A DNA stretch of 64,000 bases from Paenibacillus glacialis (GTDB lineage Bacteria; Bacillota; Bacilli; Paenibacillales; Paenibacillaceae). The stretch is taken from NCBI RefSeq assembly GCF_001637205.1, contig NZ_LVJH01000043.1, positions 1-64,000 on the forward strand. The letters run 5' to 3'. The notes under the pieces were generated by a model. The model was given only the letters and a program-made list of their open reading frames with translations. It did no database searches and was not told the DNA's origin. The first letter of the stretch is position 1, and each line of letters opens with the position of its first letter. A program made the translations under genes and the position numbers. This document shows, piece by piece, positions 25,912 through 34,638 of the stretch.

Positions 25912-27003
25912 TTAGTTATTGTAATCCAGTGCCTGCTTGCTGGCGTAACGTTCTAATGCTAATTCAATCATTCGATCTAGCAAAGCAGCATAACTCAATC
26001 CTGTCTCCCGCCACAATAGAGGATACATGCTGTAAGGTGTAAATCCAGGCATCGTATTCAATTCGTTGATGAAGATAGCGTCATCCGATTTACGAACGAA
26101 AAAGTCTGCTCGGCTAATACCACTGCCTTCGATTGCTTGAAAAGCCACAATAGCAGCTTCTCTAATACGATCGGCCATTTCAGAATCTACTGGTGCTGGA
26201 ATCAGCATTTGAGATTGACCATCCGTATATTTAGCAGCATAGTCATAATACTCACTAGTCGATACGATCTCTCCAGGAACCGAAGCCATAGGTTCATCAT
26301 TCCCTAGAACACTAACCTCAACTTCTCTAGCATCCACAAATTCTTCAACAATAACCTTGATGTCGTAACGGAATGCGAATTCCACAGCTTTGGTAAGCTC
26401 TTCACGATCCTTCGCCTTAGAAATCCCAACGCTAGATCCTAAATTGGCAGGCTTAACAAAACAAGGATATCCTAAATGATCTTCCACACCTATGATTAGT
26501 TCAAAGCTATCGCGCTTCCATTGGCTACGTGTGAAATAACGATACTCACATTGTGGCAATCCCACTTGCGCAAATAACTTCTTCATAACTACCTTATCCA
26601 TCCCTGCAGCTGAAGCCAATACTCCCGCACCAACATAAGGCATATTAGCCATTTCGAATAATCCTTGAATCGTACCATCTTCACCAAAGGTTCCGTGAAG
26701 GAGTGGGAACATAAGATCTACTTTAGTGGAGGATTCACCGCCACCATATAAGCGACTGAATAATACACTTAATGCAGCCTGTGTTCCCTCTGAATTATTC
26801 TCAAGCTTAAGCTCTTCAATTCGCTCAAAAGGAGATTGTCGTAGCTCCCCTTTGCGCCAATCTCCTTGCTTCGTAATATAGAATGGAACAATCTCATATT
26901 TATTGTAATCAAAGGCGTTCATCACCGCGAAAGCTGTTTGTAATGAAACCTCATGTTCTCCCGATTTACCGCCATATACAAGACCTACTGTAGATTTACT
27001 CAT
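25912..27003 (-). CDS. ddl: D-alanine--D-alanine ligase
   Basis: 363 residues. Makes the D-Ala-D-Ala dipeptide for peptidoglycan. ATP-grasp fold: N-terminal 'VGLVYGGKSGEHEVSLQ', 'LLHGTFGEDGTIQG', the central 'PCFVKPANLGSSVGISK' nucleotide loop, 'EVEVSVLGN' and the C-terminal metal-binding 'FINELNTMPGFT'. The Tyr in 'YAAKYTDG' of the omega loop points to D-Ala rather than D-lactate specificity by family knowledge. AGAGGTTAGGC precedes the ATG. Confidence 0.96.
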   Translation of the reverse strand: MSKSTVGLVYGGKSGEHEVSLQTAFAVMNAFDYNKYEIVPFYITKQGDWRKGELRQSPFERIEELKLENNSEGTQAALSVLFSRLYGGGESSTKVDLMFPLLHGTFGEDGTIQGLFEMANMPYVGAGVLASAAGMDKVVMKKLFAQVGLPQCEYRYFTRSQWKRDSFELIIGVEDHLGYPCFVKPANLGSSVGISKAKDREELTKAVEFAFRYDIKVIVEEFVDAREVEVSVLGNDEPMASVPGEIVSTSEYYDYAAKYTDGQSQMLIPAPVDSEMADRIREAAIVAFQAIEGSGISRADFFVRKSDDAIFINELNTMPGFTPYSMYPLLWRETGLSYAALLDRMIELALERYASKQALDYNN

Positions 27004-27043
27004 GCCTAACCTCTTTCTTCTATATATAATTTAATTCGTCTCA

Positions 27044-27138
27044 TCTATATAGATTGAACTAATGACGAACCCCCATATTCATGATTCCCTTTAGAAATGA
27101 TTGAACATGTGAGCGCACACTTTCGTTCAATCTATATA
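27044..27138. repeat. Dispersed inverted-end repeat, copy 4 (opposite orientation)
   Basis: When reverse-complemented it aligns along its length with copies 1 and 5, including the internal GCGCTCACATGTTCAATC-type block and TCATGAATATGGGGG. Terminal inverted ends are nearly perfect. It ends one base before the stop codon of the Amidase_6 gene and lies upstream of ddl. Confidence 0.85.
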
Positions 27139-27139
27139 C

Positions 27140-28144
27140 TTAGAACACATCTGGAATATGCAAGAACTGATACCTCGTATTCTCCTGCCACGCATAAGAA
27201 TCTTTATAATCCCAGTAGCGGTGCCGACTACTTACGGTATTAGCATTTACTAGAGGCATTCCACCCGCGTCATAGGCCGTCACAATGGTGCTATGCTCAT
27301 AATTGCCATTGCCATCCCAATCATAGACAATCACATCACCAAGCATGAGTTGTTCCGCCCGATCAACGACTTCTGCCCTCAAGCCCCAAGTACTCGTTCT
27401 TAACATCTGTTCTAAGCCATTTGATACGGCCCAGCTATAACTCCACCATTCCTTGCCACTAAGATATCCTTTGTACCACCATCCTGTAGCTCTGTTACCA
27501 GTATAGTGGATTGGAGCCCCCCCTGCAAAGAGACATTGCGAGATATAATTCGTACAATTGACTGCAAAAGCTGTGAATTCGGGATTCTCAGAATCCCACC
27601 AGCGATCAGCATAAGCTACAGCATCTTCTCGACGATACTTCGTCGAACGGCGTCCTGCTCCGCCTCCCAATATATTTGCATTTAAATAAGGTCCTGAGGC
27701 TCCACCATACATGTCTCCAGTACCATTAGAAGATAATACGTTCTGTAAGAGGGGATGACGTTCAGTAGTCAATTGTTCTACCGAAACAATAACCCATTCC
27801 TCTCCATCCCTTATGAATTTAAGCCGTTGCTGTTGTATCGTATCTTCTCGATGAGTCATCCCGCCCTTAGAATAAAAAAGATGCGCATGAAGTTGTATGT
27901 CCACGACCACTTCTTGTGGGGTTTCATTCATCGTTCGCAACAGCGTAGCCCTTGTCTCACTTCGTAACGGCTTAGCATCTCGGAATTTATACCAATCGCC
28001 AAGCCTTTTCGATCTTTCTGATCTTTCCATTAAATAATTTAGATCCGTTACTACTTGGTACCTCGTCTCAGCCCGTTCATCGATCTGAAATTGATTATAT
28101 TGATTAACGAAAGTAAAAAGGACTTGCTTCCATTCCTGCTCCAT
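27140..28144 (-). CDS. Amidase_6 domain protein (NlpC-like cysteine hydrolase fold)
   Basis: 334 residues with no obvious signal peptide. The C-terminal half (about residues 170-330) fits the putative amidase domain Amidase_6: 'REDAVAYADRWWDSENPEF', 'NCTNYISQCLFAGG' with the likely nucleophilic Cys, 'WAVSNGLEQML', 'GDVIVYDWDGNG' and 'EHSTIVTAYD' with the His. The N-terminal half is unassigned. Family members are common in Bacillus and Paenibacillus; the substrate is unknown, probably wall peptide or a related amide. AGGGGAGAAATG precedes the start. Confidence 0.85.
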   Translation of the reverse strand: MEQEWKQVLFTFVNQYNQFQIDERAETRYQVVTDLNYLMERSERSKRLGDWYKFRDAKPLRSETRATLLRTMNETPQEVVVDIQLHAHLFYSKGGMTHREDTIQQQRLKFIRDGEEWVIVSVEQLTTERHPLLQNVLSSNGTGDMYGGASGPYLNANILGGGAGRRSTKYRREDAVAYADRWWDSENPEFTAFAVNCTNYISQCLFAGGAPIHYTGNRATGWWYKGYLSGKEWWSYSWAVSNGLEQMLRTSTWGLRAEVVDRAEQLMLGDVIVYDWDGNGNYEHSTIVTAYDAGGMPLVNANTVSSRHRYWDYKDSYAWQENTRYQFLHIPDVF

Positions 28145-28369
28145 AAGATCATTTCTCCCCTTACTTAGAAATTGTACACACCCATTTATATTTCAATATA
28201 TGAGCGAAATCCTTACACTATCCATTTATTCTCATGGAACAGAAACACTTTGCACTCTATTGGAATTCCGATCTCATTTCATTAATAACATAATAGAAAG
28301 GTAGTGAAACTTGGAACTCACTCCTCTTATATTTTTGAGAATAGAACTCGGAATAGAGTCAAAAACCTC

Positions 28370-28398
28370 TTTACTAGCTTCTATGTAAACGGTATACT
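28370..28398 (+). promoter_or_regulatory. acnA promoter
   Basis: -35 TTTACT (28370-28375), 17-nt spacer, -10 TATACT (28393-28398), about 80 bp upstream of the acnA start. Confidence 0.6.
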
Positions 28399-28425
28399 TA
28401 AATCAAATATAAATTATGAAATTGC

Positions 28426-28442
28426 GTTTCATCTAGTGAAAC
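28426..28442 (+). promoter_or_regulatory. Candidate operator in acnA leader
   Basis: Dyad GTTTC-ATCTAGT-GAAAC lies just downstream of the predicted transcription start, a typical repressor position. It does not match the CcpC box (ATAA-N7-TTAT) known from Bacillus aconitase genes. Function is inferred only. Confidence 0.4.
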
Positions 28443-28478
28443 AAGAGGTATTTTATACAAACAAGGAGGAACATGTGT

Positions 28479-31193
28479 ATGTCAGGAAAAGATCATTTCT
28501 CTACCGCAAGTAATCTTACGGTTGGTGGCAAGGACTATCGTTACTACAGCCTACAATCTTTAGAAAAGCAAGGAATAGGTAGCATTTCAACACTTCCTTA
28601 CTCCATTAAAGTATTACTAGAGGCTGCTGTTCGCCAATTCGATGGACGAGCAATTACTGAAGAACATATCAAGCAACTTGCAGAGTGGAATAAGGGCCGT
28701 GACGAGAACAAAGAGATTCCGTTTATTCCAGCACGGATTGTACTTCAGGATTTCACAGGGGTACCTGTCGTAGTCGATCTTGCTGCAATGCGGGACACCG
28801 TGAAGAAAGCTGGCGGTGATCCTAAGAAGATTAACCCACTTGTACCTGTAGACCTCGTCATTGACCACTCCGTTATGGTTGATGCATTCGGAACACCGGA
28901 CGCACTAGAATATAATATGGAAGTGGAATTTGAACGCAATGAGGAACGTTATCGTTTCCTACGTTGGGCTCAGACTGCGTTCAATAACTTCCGCGCTGTA
29001 CCTCCAGCAACTGGAATTGTTCATCAAGTCAATCTAGAATACCTAGCCTCTGTAGCTGCAACGAAGACGATTGATGGTGAGACTGTTGTCTATCCTGATT
29101 CCCTTGTAGGAACGGATTCCCACACAACGATGATTAATGGCCTCGGCGTTGTTGGATGGGGCGTAGGTGGAATTGAAGCGGAAGCAGGAATGCTTGGACA
29201 ACCACTATATTTCATCATGCCTGAGGTTGTCGGATTCAAGCTCACAGGTAGCCTAACCGAAGGTGCTACAGCGACAGATCTAGCTCTTACTGTAACTCAA
29301 ATTTTACGTAAAAAAGGCGTTGTTGGTAAATTCGTTGAGTTCTTTGGCCCAGGCTTAGTTAACATTAGCCTAGCTGACCGTGCCACAGTTGCTAATATGG
29401 CACCAGAATATGGCGCTACCATTGGATACTTCCCCGTAGACGATGAAACGTTGGCATACCTAAGAAATACAGGACGTTCTGATGAACAAGTTGAGCTCGT
29501 TGAAGCTTATTATAAAGCACAAGATATGTTCCGCACGGTAGATACCGTAGATCCTGAGTTCACAGAAATTATTGAACTAGATTTGGCATCTATCGTACCT
29601 AGCTTAGCTGGACCGAAACGTCCTCAGGACCGTATTGAATTGACGCACATGAAGGATTCCTTTAATGACATCATGCGGACACCTGTTGATAAAGGTGGAT
29701 ATGGCCTAAGTGATAGTAAAATTGAGCAGTCCGTAAGTATTCAACATACAGATGGTTCAGTTAGCCAACTTGGAACGGGTGCAGTCGTTATTGCTGCAAT
29801 TACAAGCTGTACGAACACTTCTAATCCAAGCGTTATGTTAGGTGCCGGTCTACTGGCTAAGAAAGCTGTAGAACGAGGTTTGAAGAAACCAGGTTATGTG
29901 AAGAGCAGCTTAACGCCGGGTTCACTCGTTGTAACCGAGTACTTGAAGAAAGCAGGACTACTTGAATCACTCGAAGCTCTTGGTTTCTATCTTGCGGGAT
30001 ACGGATGTGCAACATGTATCGGTAACTCAGGTCCACTACCGGATGAAGTAAGCCAAGCTATTTCAGATAACGATCTGACTGTGGCTGCTGTATTATCAGG
30101 TAACCGTAACTTTGAGGGTCGTGTTCATGCTCAAGTTAAAGCGAATTACCTAGCATCTCCACCATTGGTTGTGGCTTATGCTCTTGCAGGTACAGTTAAC
30201 ATTGACCTACAAAATGATCCTATTGGTTACGATCAGAATAATGAGCCTGTCTATTTGAAAGATATCTGGCCAACTTCTGCTGAGATTAAGGAAGCTATCG
30301 CAATGGCTGTTACTCCAGAGATGTTCCGCCAGAAATACGCGAATGTATTTACAGCGAATGAGCGTTGGAACAACATTCCTGTACCTGAGGGTGAACTGTA
30401 TGAATGGGATGATAACTCCACGTACATTCAGAATCCACCATTCTTTGAGAATCTTGGTACTGATCTAACGGATATCCAAGATATTCGCTCCGCTCGCGTG
30501 TTAGCACTTCTAGGTGATTCGGTCACAACAGATCACATCTCACCAGCGGGTAATATTTCACCATCCAGTCCTGCCGGTCTTTATTTGAAAGAACATGGCG
30601 TGGATCGCAAAGATTTCAACTCATACGGTTCTCGTCGTGGTAACCATGAAGTGATGATGAGAGGAACATTCGCTAACATTCGTATTCGTAACCAAGTCGC
30701 TCCAGGAACAGAAGGCGGCGTAACAACGAATCTATTGAATGACGAAGTTATGTCTATCTATGATGCCTCCATGGATTATCAGGACCATAAACAAAATCTG
30801 ATCGTCATCGCTGGTAAAGAGTATGGAACAGGAAGCTCACGTGACTGGGCTGCTAAAGGAACTACTCTACTTGGCGTCAAAGCTGTCATCGCTGAGAGCT
30901 ATGAACGTATTCACCGCAGTAACCTTGTGGGCATGGGCGTTCTACCATTGCAATTCCAAGAAGGTTCCAGTTGGATTAGCCTTGGTCTAAATGGTCGTGA
31001 AACCTTCGATATTCTTGGCGTTAATAATGATATTAAACCTAACCAAGATGTCACTGTCACTGCAACTCGCGAAGATGGTACGAAGTTTGACTTCACAGCT
31101 ACAGCCCGCCTCGATAGTACGGTAGATGTAGACTACTACCATAACGGTGGAATTCTACAAACGGTTCTTCGTCAAATGATTAAGAACGGGTAA
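28479..31193 (+). CDS. acnA: Aconitate hydratase
   Basis: 904 residues from the ATG at 28479; an in-frame ATG two codons earlier sits too close to the GGAGG site. Isomerises citrate and isocitrate in the TCA cycle and is an AcnA/IRP-type enzyme. The [4Fe-4S] ligands are in 'AAITSCTNTSNPSVM' and 'GYGCATCIGNSG'; 'DSLVGTDSHTTM' and 'GTGSSRDWAAKG' line the active site. AcnA-type proteins can also bind mRNA when the cluster is lost. Single gene, with its own promoter, a small coding remnant and a terminator behind it. Confidence 0.97.
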   Translation: MSGKDHFSTASNLTVGGKDYRYYSLQSLEKQGIGSISTLPYSIKVLLEAAVRQFDGRAITEEHIKQLAEWNKGRDENKEIPFIPARIVLQDFTGVPVVVDLAAMRDTVKKAGGDPKKINPLVPVDLVIDHSVMVDAFGTPDALEYNMEVEFERNEERYRFLRWAQTAFNNFRAVPPATGIVHQVNLEYLASVAATKTIDGETVVYPDSLVGTDSHTTMINGLGVVGWGVGGIEAEAGMLGQPLYFIMPEVVGFKLTGSLTEGATATDLALTVTQILRKKGVVGKFVEFFGPGLVNISLADRATVANMAPEYGATIGYFPVDDETLAYLRNTGRSDEQVELVEAYYKAQDMFRTVDTVDPEFTEIIELDLASIVPSLAGPKRPQDRIELTHMKDSFNDIMRTPVDKGGYGLSDSKIEQSVSIQHTDGSVSQLGTGAVVIAAITSCTNTSNPSVMLGAGLLAKKAVERGLKKPGYVKSSLTPGSLVVTEYLKKAGLLESLEALGFYLAGYGCATCIGNSGPLPDEVSQAISDNDLTVAAVLSGNRNFEGRVHAQVKANYLASPPLVVAYALAGTVNIDLQNDPIGYDQNNEPVYLKDIWPTSAEIKEAIAMAVTPEMFRQKYANVFTANERWNNIPVPEGELYEWDDNSTYIQNPPFFENLGTDLTDIQDIRSARVLALLGDSVTTDHISPAGNISPSSPAGLYLKEHGVDRKDFNSYGSRRGNHEVMMRGTFANIRIRNQVAPGTEGGVTTNLLNDEVMSIYDASMDYQDHKQNLIVIAGKEYGTGSSRDWAAKGTTLLGVKAVIAESYERIHRSNLVGMGVLPLQFQEGSSWISLGLNGRETFDILGVNNDIKPNQDVTVTATREDGTKFDFTATARLDSTVDVDYYHNGGILQTVLRQMIKNG

Positions 31194-31195
31194 TT

Positions 31196-31303
31196 TTGAA
31201 TGGACCCATTCGTGTTTCTACTGGTCAAGAATATAACCTACCTTCTAACGTAGCTCCGATTATTATTGACGACATCGCAGCTTGGATTAAGAAGAGCAAA
31301 TAA
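31196..31303 (+). pseudogene. Short coding remnant after acnA
   Basis: A frame offset from acnA reads, from a possible TTG, 35 codons with a protein-like sequence ending 'APIIIDDIAAWIKKSK' before TAA. It looks like the C-terminal end of a soluble enzyme whose front half is missing; no ATG or good ribosome binding site is present. It could also be chance. It ends just before the terminator. Confidence 0.35.
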
Positions 31304-31323
31304 TCGATACAGCAATTTTTAAG

Positions 31324-31371
31324 ACACAAAAAGAGAAAGGCAGAACCTATGCCCTTCTCTTTTTGTGTTTA
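31324..31371. terminator. Bidirectional terminator between acnA and the transglutaminase gene
   Basis: Stem ACACAAAAAGAGAAAGGC/GCCCTTCTCTTTTTGTGT (nearly perfect) with T-rich sequence on both sides, between two convergent genes. Confidence 0.88.
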
Positions 31372-31385
31372 CTTATTACTTCCAT

Positions 31386-32522
31386 CTATTTCCAAGTAAC
31401 AACTACTTTCAAGTCCCCTGTCTCTTCGAAAGGGCTATGGTTATAGGATATCCCCTTGATATTTAACGTATATAACTGTTGGAGAGCCTCCATCAATGAA
31501 GCTTCATTTCCATGAAAACGAAATACAATCGACTTGTCACCTTGCTGAATGCTCGCCTTCGCTTTTGCTTTCAATTGGGTAGACGAAGATACAATCTCAC
31601 TCTTCTCATAAAGGTTATATTGAAGGTCCTTCACCAACTTCTTAAAGAAGGATGTTTTATTCCCTCCCTGTTGAACAAGTGTCGATAGCGTGTTACGATA
31701 CAATGTCGTAGCTTTTGGATACGGCTTAGTCCACGTATGGTCTTTGCGCATCTGTTTATCATTCCGCAGATAATATTCGATACTCACAACATTCTTCTGA
31801 TCAGGAACCGGATCATCCCATGTTGTATCTAAGTGATACCAACTACCCGATATAAGAACCAAATTCCATGCGTGAAGCTGACTTATTCCACTACCCTTCG
31901 GCGTGGCAGTACCCTCTACGATTTTATTTTGTATGCCTGATTCTTTCAGCATTTTGTATGTCAAAAGGGAATATCCTTGACAAACGGCGCTTCCCGTACT
32001 GAGCCCCTCATAAGCTGTATATTTCTGCAACGTCTTATCATATTGCAAATGGATAACGATCCAGTCATGAATCGCTTTGACCTTCTCGTGATCATTCATA
32101 CCTGGAACAATGATTTCCTTCAGTACACTCTTTACTCGCTTCTCTACATATGCCGTTTCTTGGGCAGTCTCACGATAACTGAGTTTGACCGTTACATCTG
32201 CCGCGCTAGGACTACCCCGATATGAATAGCCATAACTTGCAATGGTATAATTAATATATGGATCGCTCTCCATCGCTTGGTCCAATGCTTGTTTCAATTG
32301 CGTTTTGAGCGATTTAGTCTTGCCTTTATATTCAAAAGTAACATTCACTTGGGTGTTATTCATAGCTGACAGTAGTAGTTCTTGAATGTCACTAACAGAT
32401 CTCACTACAGTAGATTTGGATGCAGCATAAACCTGCTCAAAGTCCACAGTCGGTGGAACTGCAACCGCCATAAGCATTCCGATTAGCAGTACTTTTACAA
32501 GTCGATCGCGGCCTTTTGTCAT
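31386..32522 (-). CDS. Exported transglutaminase-like protein
   Basis: 378 residues with a signal peptide at residues 1-33 ending near 'VYAAS'. The papain-like transglutaminase core has 'AVCQGYSLLTYKMLKESGI' (Cys), 'LHAWNLVLISGSWYHLDTTWDDP' split over about residues 217-240 (His and Asp). It is related to the CYK3/YebA type domains found in Firmicutes wall proteins. The flanking N- and C-terminal regions are unassigned. No partner gene is adjacent. AAAGGCAGGG precedes the start. Confidence 0.88.
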   Translation of the reverse strand: MTKGRDRLVKVLLIGMLMAVAVPPTVDFEQVYAASKSTVVRSVSDIQELLLSAMNNTQVNVTFEYKGKTKSLKTQLKQALDQAMESDPYINYTIASYGYSYRGSPSAADVTVKLSYRETAQETAYVEKRVKSVLKEIIVPGMNDHEKVKAIHDWIVIHLQYDKTLQKYTAYEGLSTGSAVCQGYSLLTYKMLKESGIQNKIVEGTATPKGSGISQLHAWNLVLISGSWYHLDTTWDDPVPDQKNVVSIEYYLRNDKQMRKDHTWTKPYPKATTLYRNTLSTLVQQGGNKTSFFKKLVKDLQYNLYEKSEIVSSSTQLKAKAKASIQQGDKSIVFRFHGNEASLMEALQQLYTLNIKGISYNHSPFEETGDLKVVVTWK

Positions 32523-32858
32523 GAATACCCTGCCTTTCTCTACTTAATTCACATAAATATTGTAACACATCCTTATTGTGCAAGTGCAATATGTAAGATG
32601 CCATTCGTTGTAGTCTCTCCTTCCACGCCAGAATTCACTATCTCCAATATTCAAATATATGCTTAGAATATATGAAAATGCCCTTTACAGCTTTACCCAA
32701 CGTTTCCTATTCCTCGATCACTTCCGATTTACAGGAATGATATAACATTAATTCGCATTTTCGCCTTCTTTTATAGCGTCACTACGAAAAAATTTCGTTA
32801 TAATAGGATTAACGATTGTGATTTTAGTCATATCATTTATGAAATGGAGAGAGGTTCC
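32523..32858. other. Divergent intergenic region
   Basis: Holds the leaders of the exported transglutaminase (minus) and a small membrane protein (plus). A perfect dyad ACGAAAAAATTTCGT (about 32783-32797) precedes TATAAT, which may be the -10 of the small gene; no good -35 is visible. Otherwise nothing recognised. Confidence 0.45.
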
Positions 32859-33056
32859 TTGACCTACGTTGATACTTCTAATATCTCGGCACAAATGTTC
32901 ATCACTGTATTATTATTTTTGGTCGTGATTGCTCCATTGTTCAGCCTCGCCATCTTGCGATTCTTCCAGGCCAAGCGGAAATCTGGATTTATGCTCATCC
33001 TTGCAGGCGTACTTGCTTATGTAGTGTTCCAGCTCAGCATGTTGATATTTTTTTGA
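32859..33056 (+). CDS. Small two-helix membrane protein, function unknown
   Basis: 65 residues if started at the TTG at 32859 (GAGAGAGG just upstream); the frame also allows an ATG at 32844, but that one has no ribosome binding site. Two hydrophobic helices (about residues 13-32 and 44-65) are separated by the basic loop 'RFFQAKRKS'. No family recognised. It lies alone between the divergent transglutaminase and the glutaredoxin terminator. Confidence 0.65.
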   Translation: MTYVDTSNISAQMFITVLLFLVVIAPLFSLAILRFFQAKRKSGFMLILAGVLAYVVFQLSMLIFF

Positions 33057-33220
33057 CGCGACACTACAAGTGGAACTCGATTGTCTGTATTCTTAAAATT
33101 CAAGCTTTCTCAACTCGTGATATCATCGTCTAACTTTAACTTTGTGCACTGCACCTATTTGTGCCATAAGTATAAGTAACATATGGCGTCTGAATCTGAA
33201 CATTCTAATTTTTGTACACC

Positions 33221-33263
33221 AAAAAGGCTTCGCCCTCCTCTTACTTGGAAGGTGAAGCCTTTC
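33221..33263 (-). terminator. Terminator of the trxB-glutaredoxin operon
   Basis: Minus strand: AAAGGCTTC/GAAGCCTTT stem with inner CCTTCC/GGAGGG pairing and TTTTTGG after it, just past the glutaredoxin stop. Confidence 0.85.
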
Positions 33264-33276
33264 GCATGATACAGAT

Positions 33277-33513
33277 TTAAGCTTCTGGATTCAACGCTCT
33301 GTTGAACTGTGTTGTATTCATTCCCACGATCTTGTGTTCACCAATGACAGTGACAGGTACCGCTCTGAGTCCCATATCCCATACTTGTTGAGCAAAATCA
33401 TCATTTGTCTCAATATTACGTTCTTCATATTGAATCCCTTTGTCAGCCAAATATCCTTTCACCTGACGGCAATGAGGGCAATTCGAACTTGTATACACGA
33501 TAACATTTTCCAT
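33277..33513 (-). CDS. Glutaredoxin-like protein (NrdH type)
   Basis: 78 residues with a single thioredoxin fold. The redox motif 'CPHC' is at about residues 12-15 and the cis-proline loop is 'AVPVTVIG'. NrdH-type redoxins lack a glutathione site and are reduced by thioredoxin reductase, which fits the neighbour: trxB lies 60 bp upstream on the same strand and the two probably share a transcript. AAAGGAGG precedes the ATG. Confidence 0.88.
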   Translation of the reverse strand: MENVIVYTSSNCPHCRQVKGYLADKGIQYEERNIETNDDFAQQVWDMGLRAVPVTVIGEHKIVGMNTTQFNRALNPEA

Positions 33514-33573
33514 GTTAATTCCTCCTTTATTTATGCTGTTCTTAATGCATTCTTAGTAATCTCATTCGCTATA

Positions 33574-34515
33574 TTAAATCTTAACCTCACTATATTCAAG
33601 GCTTTCAATATACTTCTCACAGTCCATCGCCGCCATACAGCCACTACCAGCAGCCGTAATCGCTTGTCTGTATTTGGTATCCTGAACATCGCCACAAGCA
33701 AATACACCAGGGATATTCGTCTCAGATGTTCCTGGTGTCACAACAATATATCCATTCGCATCTGTTGTGATTTTCCCACCTAGAAATGCAGTGTTCGGAT
33801 GGTGACCTATCGCTACAAACACACCACTTGCCTCAATCAATTCTTCCTGGCCTGTCTGATTGTTTAACACTTTAAGGCCATTAACGCCTTTCTCATTAGC
33901 AGATACCTCAATAGGAGTACGATTAAGGGACCACTGTACTTTATCGTTGGCGCGAACACGATCCTGCATAATCTTCGAGGCACGTAATTCTTCACGGCGG
34001 TTAACAAGTGTTACTTTTGAAGCGAATCTAGTTAGGAAGTTAGCTTCCTCAAGCGCGGAATCACCGCCACCTATAACTACAATCTCTTTACCTCGGAAAA
34101 AGAATCCGTCGCAAGTAGCACATGTACTTACACCACGTCCGATATTATCCTGCTCACCAGGAATTCCTAAATATTTAGCTGTCGCTCCAGTCGAAAGAAT
34201 TAGCGTTTCAGTAACCAATTCTCCGATACCTTCCACATTCAACTTAAATGGGCGGCTTTCTAGTTCTACGCTATTGACCCATCCCGTTCTGAACTCTGCA
34301 CCGAAGCGTTCAGCTTGTTTACGCATGTTATCCATCAATTCAGGACCCATAATGCCATCAGGGAATCCTGGGAAATTCTCAATTTCAGTCGTTGTAGTTA
34401 ATTGTCCACCCGGTTGTGGTCCTTCGATAACGAGTGGCTTCATATTGGCACGAGCCAAATAAATAGCAGCTGTTAATCCTGCAGGACCAGTTCCAACAAT
34501 AATAGATTTGTACAT
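33574..34515 (-). CDS. trxB: Thioredoxin-disulfide reductase
   Basis: 313 residues, the standard low-molecular-weight TrxR. FAD binding 'IVGTGPAGLTAAIYLARA' at the N-terminus, the redox pair Cys132/Cys135 in 'STCATCDGFFF', NADPH binding 'VIGGGDSALEEANFLT', and a C-terminal FAD motif 'GVFACGDVQD'. Reduces thioredoxin with NADPH. It has a good promoter with a PerR-like operator just downstream, pointing to peroxide control, and is followed by a glutaredoxin gene. Confidence 0.96.
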   Translation of the reverse strand: MYKSIIVGTGPAGLTAAIYLARANMKPLVIEGPQPGGQLTTTTEIENFPGFPDGIMGPELMDNMRKQAERFGAEFRTGWVNSVELESRPFKLNVEGIGELVTETLILSTGATAKYLGIPGEQDNIGRGVSTCATCDGFFFRGKEIVVIGGGDSALEEANFLTRFASKVTLVNRREELRASKIMQDRVRANDKVQWSLNRTPIEVSANEKGVNGLKVLNNQTGQEELIEASGVFVAIGHHPNTAFLGGKITTDANGYIVVTPGTSETNIPGVFACGDVQDTKYRQAITAAGSGCMAAMDCEKYIESLEYSEVKI

Positions 34516-34569
34516 ATAGGTTCCCCCTAATAAAATGATAGTGTATAAAGATATATTTCAAATTGTTAA

Positions 34570-34584
34570 TTATAATAATTATTA
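34570..34584. promoter_or_regulatory. PerR-box-like operator upstream of trxB
   Basis: TTATAATAATTATTA matches the PerR consensus TTATAATNATTATAA at all but one base. It lies about 11 bp downstream of the -10 element of the trxB promoter, where a bound repressor would block transcription. AT-rich context raises the chance of a fortuitous match. Confidence 0.6.
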
Positions 34585-34594
34585 TCTAGTAACT

Positions 34595-34623
34595 ATTATG
34601 TTTCAAAATCACCAATATGTCAA
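34595..34623 (-). promoter_or_regulatory. trxB promoter
   Basis: Minus strand: perfect -35 TTGACA (34618-34623), 17-nt spacer, -10 CATAAT (34595-34600). Confidence 0.8.
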
Positions 34624-34638
34624 CATATTTGTTACAGA

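Noticed and set aside
28304..28513. 69-codon plus-strand frame upstream of acnA
   Set aside because: Covers the acnA promoter and operator and overlaps the acnA start; no ribosome binding site.
33860..34462. 200-codon plus-strand frame
   Set aside because: Lies wholly antisense inside trxB; a shadow of that gene.
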